A DNA stretch of 64,000 nucleotides from an uncultured Bacteroidales bacterium. GTDB lineage: Bacteria > Bacteroidota > Bacteroidia > Bacteroidales > UBA932. The notes under the pieces are model-generated. The model was not told the origin of the DNA. It saw only the letters and a list, made by a program, of their open reading frames with translations, and ran no database searches. The stretch covers positions 1 to 64,000 of the forward strand of contig CAMJHF010000015.1 of NCBI GenBank assembly GCA_946405435.1, given 5' to 3'. Positions 54,726 to 64,000 of the stretch are shown here, piece by piece (position 1 is the stretch's first letter; the number at the start of each line of letters is the position of its first letter). Made by a program: the position numbers and the translations under genes.

Positions 54726-56672
54726 CTACTCGGTGAGCCAGGCGGTGTTGGCCTTGATGGTGGAGCCGCTGAATTCTCCGAATGCGGCAAGCGCGGAAGT
54801 GCTCTGGCCGGACAGAACCCGGCAGGTGCCGGACGGCTTGCTGCAGTCGACGAGGGTTCCCTTGAGCAGGTTTCCGCTCACGCTGGCCTTGCTCTTTCCG
54901 TTGAGGTCGGCGGCACGGCCGTTGAAGGAATAAGTGGCGCCAGCGCTGCCTTTCACCAGCACGGCGGTGTTCTTGGGCAGGATGCTGCCGGCGCTTACGG
55001 GCACGAGGGATGCATATCCGCAGGCCACCTTATCAACGTAGTACACCGTCACTCCGGAAGGGATCAGAGCATCGTAGCCGAGGCACAATGTGGCCCAGCC
55101 GGTGGCGTCTGTCTTGATATTGTAGAGGTTGTAGATCATCTCAAGGTCGTCTATGTACAAATAGTCGTTTACACTACCACCGCCGGGATATGCATTCGTT
55201 GCTATATTGATGAGTGCAAAGCTGGGAGTGGTGGAATACCCGTAGTTGAAAGGGACGGACAGCCTTTTCCATTTTCCGTTCGAATTGGCAATATTCATGT
55301 CCGTAGCTTCGGCAATCTTGTGGGTTCCCCCAGTGCAATCACTGGCGTTGTAACCGCTCTTGTAATCAACTTTGTCGTGCAAAATTACTTCGACCTTGGC
55401 ATAGGGGTGTTGCGTGTCATTACCGGCTGGAGCAAATTTTACCCAAATCGCCAGGGAATCCGGACGGCCTGCGAACTCCATGTGGTAAGGGTTGGATTTT
55501 TTGTTGATGGTTGCTGAGCCATCCTGGTCGGTATAGTTATAGTTGCCTGTGCCTGTAGCGGTTACATTGCTGGCATAGATGCGGCCTGTCGTGAGATTGC
55601 CTTGTGCTATTACTCTGGTTATTTTCCTTGACCATATGGAGCAGGAATAAGAACCGCTACTTCCAGGGCGCTTGTCAGAACTGCGCTTTACCTGCCTGTT
55701 GCTAGAGTCATAGGGCCCCGAACCAAATATAGCACCCACGCTTACTACTCCTGAAGTTTCGATTGTCTGGAACGAATTCCAGTTGTTGGGCAGATGCTCT
55801 CCGTCCAGGGTCCAGGTCTCGAAGTCGCCGTTGGTGACCTGAGGCTTGGAGGGCTGGGTGGCGGCCGAATAAGACTGTGCCGAAGTGGAGGAGCCTATGA
55901 GGGCAACGTCGCTGAAACTGAGGCTCGACGGCACGCTGCCGAGATTCTTGATGCGGCCTGCGGTGGCAACGGAGGTGAGGTCCTTGCTTATAAGGACCAT
56001 CTTGCCGGAGCCGTTGGTGAGCACCATGTCAAGTTTCTTGGAGTTGCCGGGGAGCATGCTGATGTACACATCGCCGCTGAAGGCGGAAGAACTCACCGCC
56101 GCGACGCTCCTGGCCCCGGTTGAAGGGACGGTAAGCGTCATGCTGCCAGCGTTCAGAGTTGCGTTTCCGCTGGCGGGGGAGTCGCGAAGGATCTCGATCC
56201 TGCGGATGTTCAGCGAAGAAGGGACAGACACCTTTACGACGCTCAGAAGGTTAACAAAGTTGAAACTTTCGCCGGCCGGAGCTGCCATAACGGCGGTGGC
56301 CGCGGAGCCGTCCTGCTCGGCGGGAACGCTGATGGTGACGGTGCTGCCGGACATGCTCACGGCTGACTCATAAGGATATACGGCCACGCCGAGGGTGGAG
56401 CCGTCGGGCTTGCTGCCGCTGAAAGTGGCGCTCTGCGAGCCGGAGTCGGAGGTGCTGAAAGCCGGGCAGAGGGTTCCGTCAGTGGTGAACACGGCGATGC
56501 GGTCTCCGCTCTGCCACTTTGGAGAGACTCCGTCGATGTTTACTTTAGTGTCGGGAAGCGAGGCCGAAGTGGTCACCGGGACCAGGCCGTCGCCTTTCAG
56601 GGATTCTTTCTGACAAGATGCGGCACACACAAGAACTGCCGCGCACAAGAGTGTGTAGCTTGACTTTTTCAT
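54726..56672 (-). CDS. Lipoprotein with fimbrillin-like N-terminus and PCMD-like C-terminal region
   Basis: MKKSSYTLLCAAVLVCAASCQKESL lipobox; DTKVNIDGVSPKWQSGDRIAVFTTDG; NGDFETWTLDGEHLPNNWNSFQTIE. Confidence 0.75.
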   Translation of the reverse strand: MKKSSYTLLCAAVLVCAASCQKESLKGDGLVPVTTSASLPDTKVNIDGVSPKWQSGDRIAVFTTDGTLCPAFSTSDSGSQSATFSGSKPDGSTLGVAVYPYESAVSMSGSTVTISVPAEQDGSAATAVMAAPAGESFNFVNLLSVVKVSVPSSLNIRRIEILRDSPASGNATLNAGSMTLTVPSTGARSVAAVSSSAFSGDVYISMLPGNSKKLDMVLTNGSGKMVLISKDLTSVATAGRIKNLGSVPSSLSFSDVALIGSSTSAQSYSAATQPSKPQVTNGDFETWTLDGEHLPNNWNSFQTIETSGVVSVGAIFGSGPYDSSNRQVKRSSDKRPGSSGSYSCSIWSRKITRVIAQGNLTTGRIYASNVTATGTGNYNYTDQDGSATINKKSNPYHMEFAGRPDSLAIWVKFAPAGNDTQHPYAKVEVILHDKVDYKSGYNASDCTGGTHKIAEATDMNIANSNGKWKRLSVPFNYGYSTTPSFALINIATNAYPGGGSVNDYLYIDDLEMIYNLYNIKTDATGWATLCLGYDALIPSGVTVYYVDKVACGYASLVPVSAGSILPKNTAVLVKGSAGATYSFNGRAADLNGKSKASVSGNLLKGTLVDCSKPSGTCRVLSGQSTSALAAFGEFSGSTIKANTAWLTE

Positions 56673-56923
56673 ATGCCGCTGAAGAAATTAAATTCGTTGT
56701 CCTGTTCGTAATCAGACAGATTGCCATCCCTGTCAGAGGTGGCGCAAAGATATTGGTCCGTCAGGAAATCACAACTTTCCATCTCGGGCTTAAGATAGGT
56801 TTTAGTCATACTATTCTAGTCCAAAAAAGCCTGCAAATATACAAAAATAAAGGCAGAATTAGCAAATTGCCGTGCGCCTCGGTCCGCTTCATGGACCGAG
56901 ACGCTACAAAAAAGGCAGAAAAC

Positions 56924-56958
56924 GTGCTCGTCGGTCCATCTTCTGGACCGACGAGCAC
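56924..56958. terminator. Perfect 15-bp-stem hairpin downstream of the second MBL gene
   Basis: GTGCTCGTCGGTCCA-TCTTC-TGGACCGACGAGCAC; on the minus strand followed by GTTTTCTGCCTTTTTT. Confidence 0.7.
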
Positions 56959-56999
56959 ACATAGAAAACTATCGTTGATGTCGGGCGCGGCCGGAAATA

Positions 57000-58385
57000 T
57001 CACCTGGAGGTGTAAGGGCCGGCGATTTGCTTGACGGCCTTTTTGCCGTCGGAGTCGGACAGGGTATAAATGTAATAATGGTTGCCTCCTTTCTCCACGC
57101 GCACAACGATGTGGCCGTCGCTGCCTTTGACCTGGCTCCAGCGGGCGTAGGAATGCATGGCTTCGCAACTGTTGGTGATGAAAACGTCCATACCCTGGGC
57201 TATTTTGGTAACTCCCTCATACACAGGCTGGCGCGGATGCCCGTCGGTCCAGCTGTTGATTATCCAGCAGCGGGGATTGAGGTATTTCATGGCCTCGCAC
57301 ACATGGCCGTTCTTGGCAACGTAGCCATAGCCGTTTGTGTTGGTGACGCCGTGGTGGTCGGCCTTCATCACGTCCACGGCTCCGGCAGCCTTGGCCACCG
57401 CGGTCTCCATGTCCTTCCAGGCGAAAGTGGAGCAGCCGTCATACTGTGCGTCGCCGCCGTGGAAGAAGTCAAAGGCGCCGTAGCTCAGTTTGAACACGGT
57501 AGTGCAGTGGTTCTCTTCCGGGCAGCAGTCCGCATTGCCTACGCTGGCGGGATTGGCTACCTTTATATCTTTGAGTGCTGGGAAGGTGGAGGTGAAGCCG
57601 CTCTGCGACCCGTCCCAGATGTTGCCGTTGACGGCGATGTTACGCACCGAAAAATCGCTGTAGGCACCCGGGTTTCGCAGCATCACAATCTGGTCGGCCG
57701 CACCGGCTCGGAACATCTCGGCCTTAAGCCCCCTGTTGGCTACGTGCCACTTGACTGCTGTCACATAATTCTTTATGGCAGAGGCGTTTGAAGCCTTGGT
57801 CTGCATGTCGAAGGGATAGTCGTACGAAGGCCATCCGCGGTCCATCAGCAAGCCGACCGGAAGCAAGTCGAGCACTTCGGGAAGGCTCTGCTTGCGGTAA
57901 GTCGTAGAAAGGTCCGAGACCGGCATGGACGTGTTGTAGCCGCCGAAATGGTCGGCGTGGAAGTGGGTGTCGATGACGTAGTCAAGTTTCCGGTTGCCGG
58001 TCCAGACCATGCAATCTTTGATGTAGTCGGCAATGAACTTGCCCGCCCTGAAAGAAGGGTCCACGGTAGGGTCCCAGCGCTTGCGGATACCGGTGTTGGT
58101 CGTGCTGCCCACTGCCCCTGTGGCGGAGATGGACCCTGCGGCGTCCACCAGCATCTGGGTGCCGTCGGGAAAAATCAAAAAGGTGCATTCTCCCGTAGTG
58201 GTGTTGATGAAGTGAATGTCAAGCTCCCCTTCCTGCCATGCGGGAAGGGCCTGCCCAATCTTTGCTTCAAGAACCGGTTCCTTGGGCTCCGGCTCCTTTT
58301 TGCCTCCAGGAGTGGGAGGTGTGTAAGGTTCCTCGCAGCCGGCGACAAGCAGCGACGCTGCGAGCATCAGCTTTAGGTATTTCAT
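57000..58385 (-). CDS. Metallo-beta-lactamase-fold lipoprotein, paralogue 1
   Basis: MKYLKLMLAASLLVAGCEEPYTPPTPGGKKEPE; DTHFHADHFGGYN (HxHxDH), HGGDAQYD, KADHHG. Confidence 0.88.
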   Translation of the reverse strand: MKYLKLMLAASLLVAGCEEPYTPPTPGGKKEPEPKEPVLEAKIGQALPAWQEGELDIHFINTTTGECTFLIFPDGTQMLVDAAGSISATGAVGSTTNTGIRKRWDPTVDPSFRAGKFIADYIKDCMVWTGNRKLDYVIDTHFHADHFGGYNTSMPVSDLSTTYRKQSLPEVLDLLPVGLLMDRGWPSYDYPFDMQTKASNASAIKNYVTAVKWHVANRGLKAEMFRAGAADQIVMLRNPGAYSDFSVRNIAVNGNIWDGSQSGFTSTFPALKDIKVANPASVGNADCCPEENHCTTVFKLSYGAFDFFHGGDAQYDGCSTFAWKDMETAVAKAAGAVDVMKADHHGVTNTNGYGYVAKNGHVCEAMKYLNPRCWIINSWTDGHPRQPVYEGVTKIAQGMDVFITNSCEAMHSYARWSQVKGSDGHIVVRVEKGGNHYYIYTLSDSDGKKAVKQIAGPYTSR

Positions 58386-59776
58386 TACTTTGCCGTAAAC
58401 GGACCGAATTTGGACTTGACTTTGTACTGCTCGTTGCTGTCGTCGAGGACGTAGATGTAGTATTTTCTGCCTTCGGGCAGCACTCTTGTAACCACATGTC
58501 CTCCCGTGGTGGCGAAGTTGGCGGGATTGATGCCTGCGGCATTGAGGGTGGCTACATTGCTGGCGGCCAGGTTGGTGGCAAAGATGCGTACGCTGGGATT
58601 GGCGTCGTACACCCTCTGGAGCGTCGCCGGATTGGGCTGCACGTCCCTCCACACCCCGGCTATGTAGAAGTCGGGCTTGAGCACGCCCAGCAGCTCGGCA
58701 CCATTGGTGTTGGCGGTGCTGTGGTGGCTGGCCTTCATGCCTTCCACTTTCTTGACCACCTTGGAGATGGGTTTCTCGATGTCTTTCCAGGAGTATGAAC
58801 TCTTGCCGGAGTACTGGATGTCGCCTCCGCTGAAAAAGTCAAAGTTGCCGTACCGAAGCATGAACACGCAGGAGAAAATGTTCTCGCTTATAGCCCACTC
58901 GACATGGTTCTTTGCGCATTCTTCCGTGCTCGGGACGTAAGTGGTGTTGACCGAAGTGCCGCTGCCCGTCCAGATGTCGCCGCCGGCCGCTATGGTGCGG
59001 AGGCCGAAGGTGGTGTACTTGGACGGCTCGTGCTTGAGGACGATCTGGTCCTCATGCCCTATCTGAAGCGTCTCGCGCACCGTCCCCTGATTCCGCTTGG
59101 CGTAGTCCAGGTAGTTGATATACAGCTGGTAACGTTTCTTGCCGCCGGCGTCATAGTAGTCGGTGGAGGGACGTGAAGCCCAGTCGCCGCGGTCCAGGAC
59201 CTTGTCGATGGGGATGGACAGTCCGACCTCGGCAATGCCGTTGAGCAGAAATCCGCCCGCATTGAGATTGACGACGGAAACTTTGTTGCCGTCCTTGTCG
59301 AAGGGAGTCCAGCCGAAGGTCGCATAATTGTCCCTCCATGAGCCGATATGGTCGCCGTGGTAGTGCGAGGACATGAAATAGTCCAGGCGTCCGCCTGCAA
59401 CGTCGGGGGCGAAGTGTTTTATGTAATTGACAATCACAGCCCCGCTGCCGACTGACACGCTGGGCTTGGAGGGAACGCCCTGCGAGTCGTTGCCGTAGTC
59501 GTGAAGTTCTGCGGGAGGGGCTCCTGCTGCGTCGCACAGCATGGTGGTGCCGTCGGGGAAGATGTAGTAGAACGCCTCGCCGCGGCCGCCGTTGATGGAG
59601 TGTATGTCGAGGTAGCCTTCCTGCCAGGCGGGAAGCACATCGCCCACCTTCACGTCAATTGCAGGATCCAAAGTCTCGGGTTCTGTTTTGCCTCCCGGAG
59701 TGGGAGGAGTATAAGGCTCCTCGCAGCCGAACAGAACGGCTGCGAGAAGCGCTAAAGTAAAAAGATTCTTTCTCAT
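58385..59776 (-). CDS. Metallo-beta-lactamase-fold lipoprotein, paralogue 2
   Basis: LLAAVLFGCEEPYTPPTPGGKTEPE; SSHYHGDHIGSW (HxHxDH), SGGDIQYS, KASHHS. Confidence 0.88.
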   Translation of the reverse strand: MRKNLFTLALLAAVLFGCEEPYTPPTPGGKTEPETLDPAIDVKVGDVLPAWQEGYLDIHSINGGRGEAFYYIFPDGTTMLCDAAGAPPAELHDYGNDSQGVPSKPSVSVGSGAVIVNYIKHFAPDVAGGRLDYFMSSHYHGDHIGSWRDNYATFGWTPFDKDGNKVSVVNLNAGGFLLNGIAEVGLSIPIDKVLDRGDWASRPSTDYYDAGGKKRYQLYINYLDYAKRNQGTVRETLQIGHEDQIVLKHEPSKYTTFGLRTIAAGGDIWTGSGTSVNTTYVPSTEECAKNHVEWAISENIFSCVFMLRYGNFDFFSGGDIQYSGKSSYSWKDIEKPISKVVKKVEGMKASHHSTANTNGAELLGVLKPDFYIAGVWRDVQPNPATLQRVYDANPSVRIFATNLAASNVATLNAAGINPANFATTGGHVVTRVLPEGRKYYIYVLDDSNEQYKVKSKFGPFTAK

Positions 59777-59785
59777 TTAACGATT

Positions 59786-60178
59786 TCAATCTTCATGGGA
59801 TCCTTCACTGGTTGCGGCCTGGCTTACGTTGATATAGACCGTAGTGAGCGCCGGACCCTCGACCTCGTCGGGGATCAAGCTCACCGTGCCGCTTTGGGCC
59901 GTGGCTCCGGTGTAGGCGTCCGCCTTTATGACGACGGAGCCGTTTCCCTTGCCGGATGAAGGCTTTACACTGAAGCAATCATTGTCGCTTGTTGCGGTCC
60001 ATGAAACATTGGATTCAATGTTGATGGTCTCGGATCCGCCCTTGGCGGGGAAGGCGATGTCGTCGATGGGAGACACGCCGAAGGTTTTGACCCCGTCGGT
60101 ATCTGCGGTTTTGTTGTTCTGGCCGCATGATACTGCCAGAAGCGCCGCTGCGGCAATGATCGATAATACTTTTTTCAT
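59786..60178 (-). CDS. BACON-like domain lipoprotein
   Basis: MKKVLSIIAAAALLAVSCGQN; IAFPAKGGSETINIESNVSWTATSDNDCFSVKPSSGKGNGSVVIKADAYTG. Confidence 0.8.
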   Translation of the reverse strand: MKKVLSIIAAAALLAVSCGQNNKTADTDGVKTFGVSPIDDIAFPAKGGSETINIESNVSWTATSDNDCFSVKPSSGKGNGSVVIKADAYTGATAQSGTVSLIPDEVEGPALTTVYINVSQAATSEGSHED

Positions 60179-60182
60179 ATCG

Positions 60183-61901
60183 TTAATATCCGGGATTCTG
60201 CGTAAGGTTGGGGCAAACTACCCTCTCGTTCTCCGGGATGGGGAAGAGATACTCACGGGGTACGAAAGCTCCTCTCTGGTTGATTGTAAAGTACTCCGGA
60301 TAGTTCTCGATGTCAGCGATGTTGATAGCCGAACTTGCAGTCATGTGCGGGCGGAAGTCCTTGGGCCAGGGCCAGTAGCCGGTAGCCTCGTTCTTGGCGC
60401 TCTGCTCATTGCCGGGCAGGCCGTAGATGGGCATGGTGAAGCACTCTTCGGCCATTCTCCAGCGCATGACGTCGAACCAGCGGCGGTTCTCCCAGGCAAG
60501 CTCGCAGCGGCGTTCGTTGCGAAGGATCTTGCGGAGGGCCGTCTGATTGGTCTCGGTGATGGCGGGATACTTAGAGGTCTCGTCGACCCTGCAGTTGTAG
60601 GCGCGGGCGCGGATGCTGTTGACGGCATTGAACAGGTTGGCGTCGATCTCGCCGAGTTCCATCTTGGATTCGGCATACATCAGGAGCACGTCGGCGTAGC
60701 GGATGATGCGCATGGGGGTGTCGGTCAGACGGTCGTCGATCCATTCCTCGTCAATTCCCTTCTTGAGCACCAGTCCGTTGTAGGAGCAGTCCTTGGACAC
60801 AGGCTTGGTGTCGTTGTTCTTGACCATCTTGCCGGTGGAAACCTGAAGGGTCTGGGTTGCGCTGGGACGGGGATTGTAGATATAGTCCATGAACTCGGAG
60901 TCGAACGGAACGATGAGTTCGCTAAGACGGGGGTCACGGTTTGCAAAAGGATGTGCCGGGTCGTACAGAGGCGAATCCTCGACGTTCTTGCCGTCCGTGC
61001 AGGTATATGCAAAGAACAGCTGCCATGTGGGCTGGGCCACGGAGGTGCCGCCGTTGTTGCGGGGATAGAAGCTGCGGGTGGCAGCCTCGTCGTAGGAGTG
61101 GATGCCAAGCTCGTTTGATGCGGGCAGTACGAAGATGAACTCGGGGCTCGTCTTGGTCTTGGATAGGAAGAGCTCGCGGTAGTCTTTGTGCAGGGAATAT
61201 ACTCCCAGGTCCATGCAGGCCTTGGCTGCGTCGGCGCAGGTCTTCCAGTCGTTCATGAACAGGGCGGCGCGTGCCTTCATGGCAAGGGCTGCACCCTTGG
61301 TGGCACGCTGGGCCTTGGTGTAGGAAACCGGCAGTGCGGCGGCAGCGTCATCGAAGTCCTGGTAAATCTTCTCCAGGATGTAGTTGCGGTCGATGCGGCC
61401 CATCTTGTAGGCATCATCCAGAGTGATGTACTCATCGTAATAGGGCACATCTCCGAAAAGCGTGATTAGATAGGTGTAGAAGGAGGCCCTGAAGAACTTG
61501 GCCTCGCCGACGTACTGGGTTATCTGGGCCTCGGATAGGTTGTCCTTGGCGTTGTCTATGCTTTGGATTATGGTGTTGGCGCGGGCTATGCCCTTGTAGT
61601 AGGCCGCCCAGTGCTTGGCGCCTTCGCCCCATGTGGTGGAGATGGTTCCTCCAAGCCAGTCATAAGTCTGGGTGCGCTGGTTCCAGTCGTCGGTCCAGCG
61701 GTCGGTGGCCCACAGGCGCCAAGCCTCTGTGTACCACATGGTGGGAGAGTACAGGGCGTTGAGCGACACTTCAAGCTCCTGGGCCGTCGAGTACCAGTTT
61801 TCGCTGGAACCCTGGCTCCTGGGGCTGAGGTCGAGGTTCACGCAGGAGCTCAGCAGGGCCGCTGCGGCAAAAGCTGTGAAAATATATTTTTTCATTGTCA
61901 T
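60183..61901 (-). CDS. SusD-like (RagB/SusD) outer-membrane lipoprotein
   Basis: LSSCVNLDLSPRSQGSSENWYSTAQELEVSLNALYSP...; RIIRYADVLLMYAESKMELGEIDANLFNAVNSIRARA. Confidence 0.95.
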   Translation of the reverse strand: MTMKKYIFTAFAAAALLSSCVNLDLSPRSQGSSENWYSTAQELEVSLNALYSPTMWYTEAWRLWATDRWTDDWNQRTQTYDWLGGTISTTWGEGAKHWAAYYKGIARANTIIQSIDNAKDNLSEAQITQYVGEAKFFRASFYTYLITLFGDVPYYDEYITLDDAYKMGRIDRNYILEKIYQDFDDAAAALPVSYTKAQRATKGAALAMKARAALFMNDWKTCADAAKACMDLGVYSLHKDYRELFLSKTKTSPEFIFVLPASNELGIHSYDEAATRSFYPRNNGGTSVAQPTWQLFFAYTCTDGKNVEDSPLYDPAHPFANRDPRLSELIVPFDSEFMDYIYNPRPSATQTLQVSTGKMVKNNDTKPVSKDCSYNGLVLKKGIDEEWIDDRLTDTPMRIIRYADVLLMYAESKMELGEIDANLFNAVNSIRARAYNCRVDETSKYPAITETNQTALRKILRNERRCELAWENRRWFDVMRWRMAEECFTMPIYGLPGNEQSAKNEATGYWPWPKDFRPHMTASSAINIADIENYPEYFTINQRGAFVPREYLFPIPENERVVCPNLTQNPGY

Positions 61902-61913
61902 TGCTGTTAGAGA

Positions 61914-63323
61914 TTATTCTACAACCTTGATCATGGGATGCTCCTTGACGGAGTAGTGCGGAGTGTTGGCGTTGCAGTCTTCGCCCGCGAAACGAAGGGC
62001 GTGGGACTTGTTGATCAGAGTCACGGGAGCACCGTCCATGCAACCGGCATTGGATGTGGCGGTGATGCGGAATATGGCCGCTTCGGTGTCCTTGGAGAGC
62101 GTGACCACGGGGTTGATGACGGTGTTGGTCTGGTTACCGGCACCATCGGCATAAGTAAGCTCGACATTGTACTTGAATCCGTCGCCTTCCTTGGCGGTTC
62201 CTGCAACCTTCCACTCGTCGCCGTCCAGATACTCGACCAGCCAGTACTTCATGACAAAGAAGTTGTTGGGCCTGAGCACGAAGTAGAGGGAGAGCTTGGT
62301 GCCTGCGGCCAGAGGAGCGTCGTTCTCGGTGTAGGCGGTCCAGAGGATGTAGTCGTCTTTGTAGGTGCCGTACACGACCGGCTCGCCATAGCTTCCGATG
62401 GACCTCTTGCAACGTTTGTGGGCCGCATCCAATATGCCTGCGGCGGCCTTGTCGATACCGTTGTAGTACTCCAGACGGCCCTTTCCGGACACGTTGGGCT
62501 CTACCCATACGCCGCCGTTGCCGGGAGCGTCCGCCAGGTCGTCAGCAGTGGCTTCGTTGAAGTGGGCGGCAAGAATGTCAACCTGCGATGTGGCGAAGTA
62601 CCATTCGGCAAGCACAGTGCCTGGAGCGGGCTTGACGGCCTCTTTCTCGTCCTTGGCGGCTTCCTGGGTAATCGTGATCGTGTAGGAGTTGTTGCGTACC
62701 TCCGTAGAAGCGGTGCTCACGGTGAGTGTGGCGGAAACTTCGGCTTTCTCCGTGTTGGCAGGGAAGCTTACGGTGACGGTGGCGCTGCCCTTACCGGAAG
62801 CCGGATCGGGAACGAATGCGGCGTTGCTGCTGGTAATCGTCCACTCGACAGCCTCGTCGGCCGTAACGCTTACTACTGCGGAAGTCTCCTTGGCCGCTAC
62901 ATTCACAGCTTCGGGGCCCGCTGAGAAATCTTTGTACTTGACAGGTTCGACATCTTTCTCGCTGCCTTCCTGCACCACGTCGAAGCTGGTGACGGAAATA
63001 ATGAGCTCCTTGTCGATGATGGAAAGGTGTGCGGCGCGTGCTACGGCGGAAGTATTGGCCTTGACGGATACGGTCACTACGCTGTCGGCCTGCGAGATGC
63101 TCAGCCAGTCGGCGGTCTTGGGCGCTGACACTGTGAATGCCGGGCTGCGGTGCACGGTGGCGGTCAGGGTGCCGCCCTCGGCAGGGATCCTGTCGGTGGT
63201 GGACAGCTCCACGCTCGCACGGCTTCCGGCGTATTCTGTAACCTCGTTCTCGGGGTTGATGGCCGGCGTGCAGGCGGCTAATGCAAGAGCTGCGCAGAGG
63301 AATATGCTAATATACTTTTTCAT
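61914..63323 (-). CDS. Lipoprotein with tandem BACON-like domains, between susC and susD
   Basis: ALALAACTPAINPENEVTEYAG lipobox; two Ig/BACON-like repeats, e.g. AVEWTITSSNAAFVPDPASGKGSATVTVSFPANTE. Confidence 0.78.
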   Translation of the reverse strand: MKKYISIFLCAALALAACTPAINPENEVTEYAGSRASVELSTTDRIPAEGGTLTATVHRSPAFTVSAPKTADWLSISQADSVVTVSVKANTSAVARAAHLSIIDKELIISVTSFDVVQEGSEKDVEPVKYKDFSAGPEAVNVAAKETSAVVSVTADEAVEWTITSSNAAFVPDPASGKGSATVTVSFPANTEKAEVSATLTVSTASTEVRNNSYTITITQEAAKDEKEAVKPAPGTVLAEWYFATSQVDILAAHFNEATADDLADAPGNGGVWVEPNVSGKGRLEYYNGIDKAAAGILDAAHKRCKRSIGSYGEPVVYGTYKDDYILWTAYTENDAPLAAGTKLSLYFVLRPNNFFVMKYWLVEYLDGDEWKVAGTAKEGDGFKYNVELTYADGAGNQTNTVINPVVTLSKDTEAAIFRITATSNAGCMDGAPVTLINKSHALRFAGEDCNANTPHYSVKEHPMIKVVE

Positions 63324-63335
63324 CTTTGCTGGTGT

Positions 63336-64000
63336 TTAGAAGGTAATCTGTGCTCCTACGGTGAAGGTCCTGGTCATGTATGCACTCAGGTTGGTGTAGG
63401 ATTCAGGATCCCAGCCCTGGGGGAATGCATCGATGGAGAAAGGATCGGTTGCACTGCCGTACAGGCGGATCCTCTGCATCTTGACAGCCTTGGTGATGCG
63501 CTCGGGCAGGGTGTAGCTCAGGGTGATGTTCTTCATGCGGAAATAGCCGCCGTTGAAGAGCCAGTAGTCGGAGGTCTGCTCGTAGTCGTTCTTGGCAGAG
63601 TTGGTGAGGGTTGCACGGGGGTACAGGGCCTTGGCGTTCTGCTCGTCGGTCTTGTAGCGGCTCCAGTAGTGCTTGTCGTATTCCAGAGGGAAAGTGTAGG
63701 CGTCACCGTCGCGGTATACCATGGCCTGACCTTTCCATGCCAGCACTTTGCCCACGCCCTGGAAGGTCATGGACAGATCCCAGTTCTTCCAGCCCAGGTT
63801 GATGTTGCCACCGAACTGGTAGTGTGGAGACGAGCTGCCGAGGACTTCGCGGTCGTAGGTGGCATTGACGATGCCGTCGGGGACGGGGTTGCCGGGTGTG
63901 CCTTCGGGACCGTCGAGGTCTTTATACTCGATGTTGCCGAGGCCCACGCTGGGATAGAGCTTGGCGCTGTTGGCAAGCTGCTCGTCGGTGAGGTAGAGGC
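63336..64000 (-). CDS. SusC/RagA-family TonB-dependent receptor, C-terminal part (5' end outside window)
   Basis: NIEYKDLDGPEGTPGNPVPDGIVNATYDREVLGSSSPHYQFGGNINLGWKNWDLSMTFQGVGK...NLSAYMTRTFTVGAQITF. Confidence 0.93.
   Translation of the reverse strand, partial: LYLTDEQLANSAKLYPSVGLGNIEYKDLDGPEGTPGNPVPDGIVNATYDREVLGSSSPHYQFGGNINLGWKNWDLSMTFQGVGKVLAWKGQAMVYRDGDAYTFPLEYDKHYWSRYKTDEQNAKALYPRATLTNSAKNDYEQTSDYWLFNGGYFRMKNITLSYTLPERITKAVKMQRIRLYGSATDPFSIDAFPQGWDPESYTNLSAYMTRTFTVGAQITF

Noticed and set aside
1-64000. rRNA operon, integrase or IS transposase
   Set aside because: None recognised in the ORF list or sequence; repeats here have no visible cognate transposase in the window.

Overview
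A 64 kb chromosomal window from a Bacteroidota genome, most likely Bacteroidales. This is inferred from TTG-N19/20-TAnnTTTG promoters, SusC/SusD, BACON and PCMD-type lipoproteins, STN-TonB receptors and DUF4249/DUF4252 proteins. The core content is ordinary: rpoA-rplQ, hppA, two ECF sigma loci, a fused aroD-aroA, tRNA-Leu(CAA), deoD, a feoA-feoB fusion, psuG/psuK, a sulfatase, sufB-pnuC-sufC-sufD-ispE, rimM-rpsP, pgk, and a SusC/SusD locus carrying two metallo-beta-lactamase-fold lipoproteins. The most striking feature is the repeat biology. (1) A GC-rich palindromic element is inserted in the same orientation and reading frame inside two unrelated enzymes (AroD-AroA and an RlmI-like methyltransferase). 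Both copies end in GVQGDN and both are followed by an inverted copy of the adjacent host codons. (2) Five tandem arrays of 51-bp (one 52-bp) units, most with an embedded stem-loop, sit next to gene 3' ends. (3) An ORF6N/PLD-like gene is bracketed by two direct copies of one such array plus a shared ~90-bp tail containing an 18-bp palindrome. (4) A 137-bp block is repeated with no visible differences 4.36 kb apart in an island next to tRNA-Leu. (5) The feoB-psuG convergent gap is a mosaic of at least five repeat types. All calls are from reading the sequence and the supplied ORFs; no database search was run.
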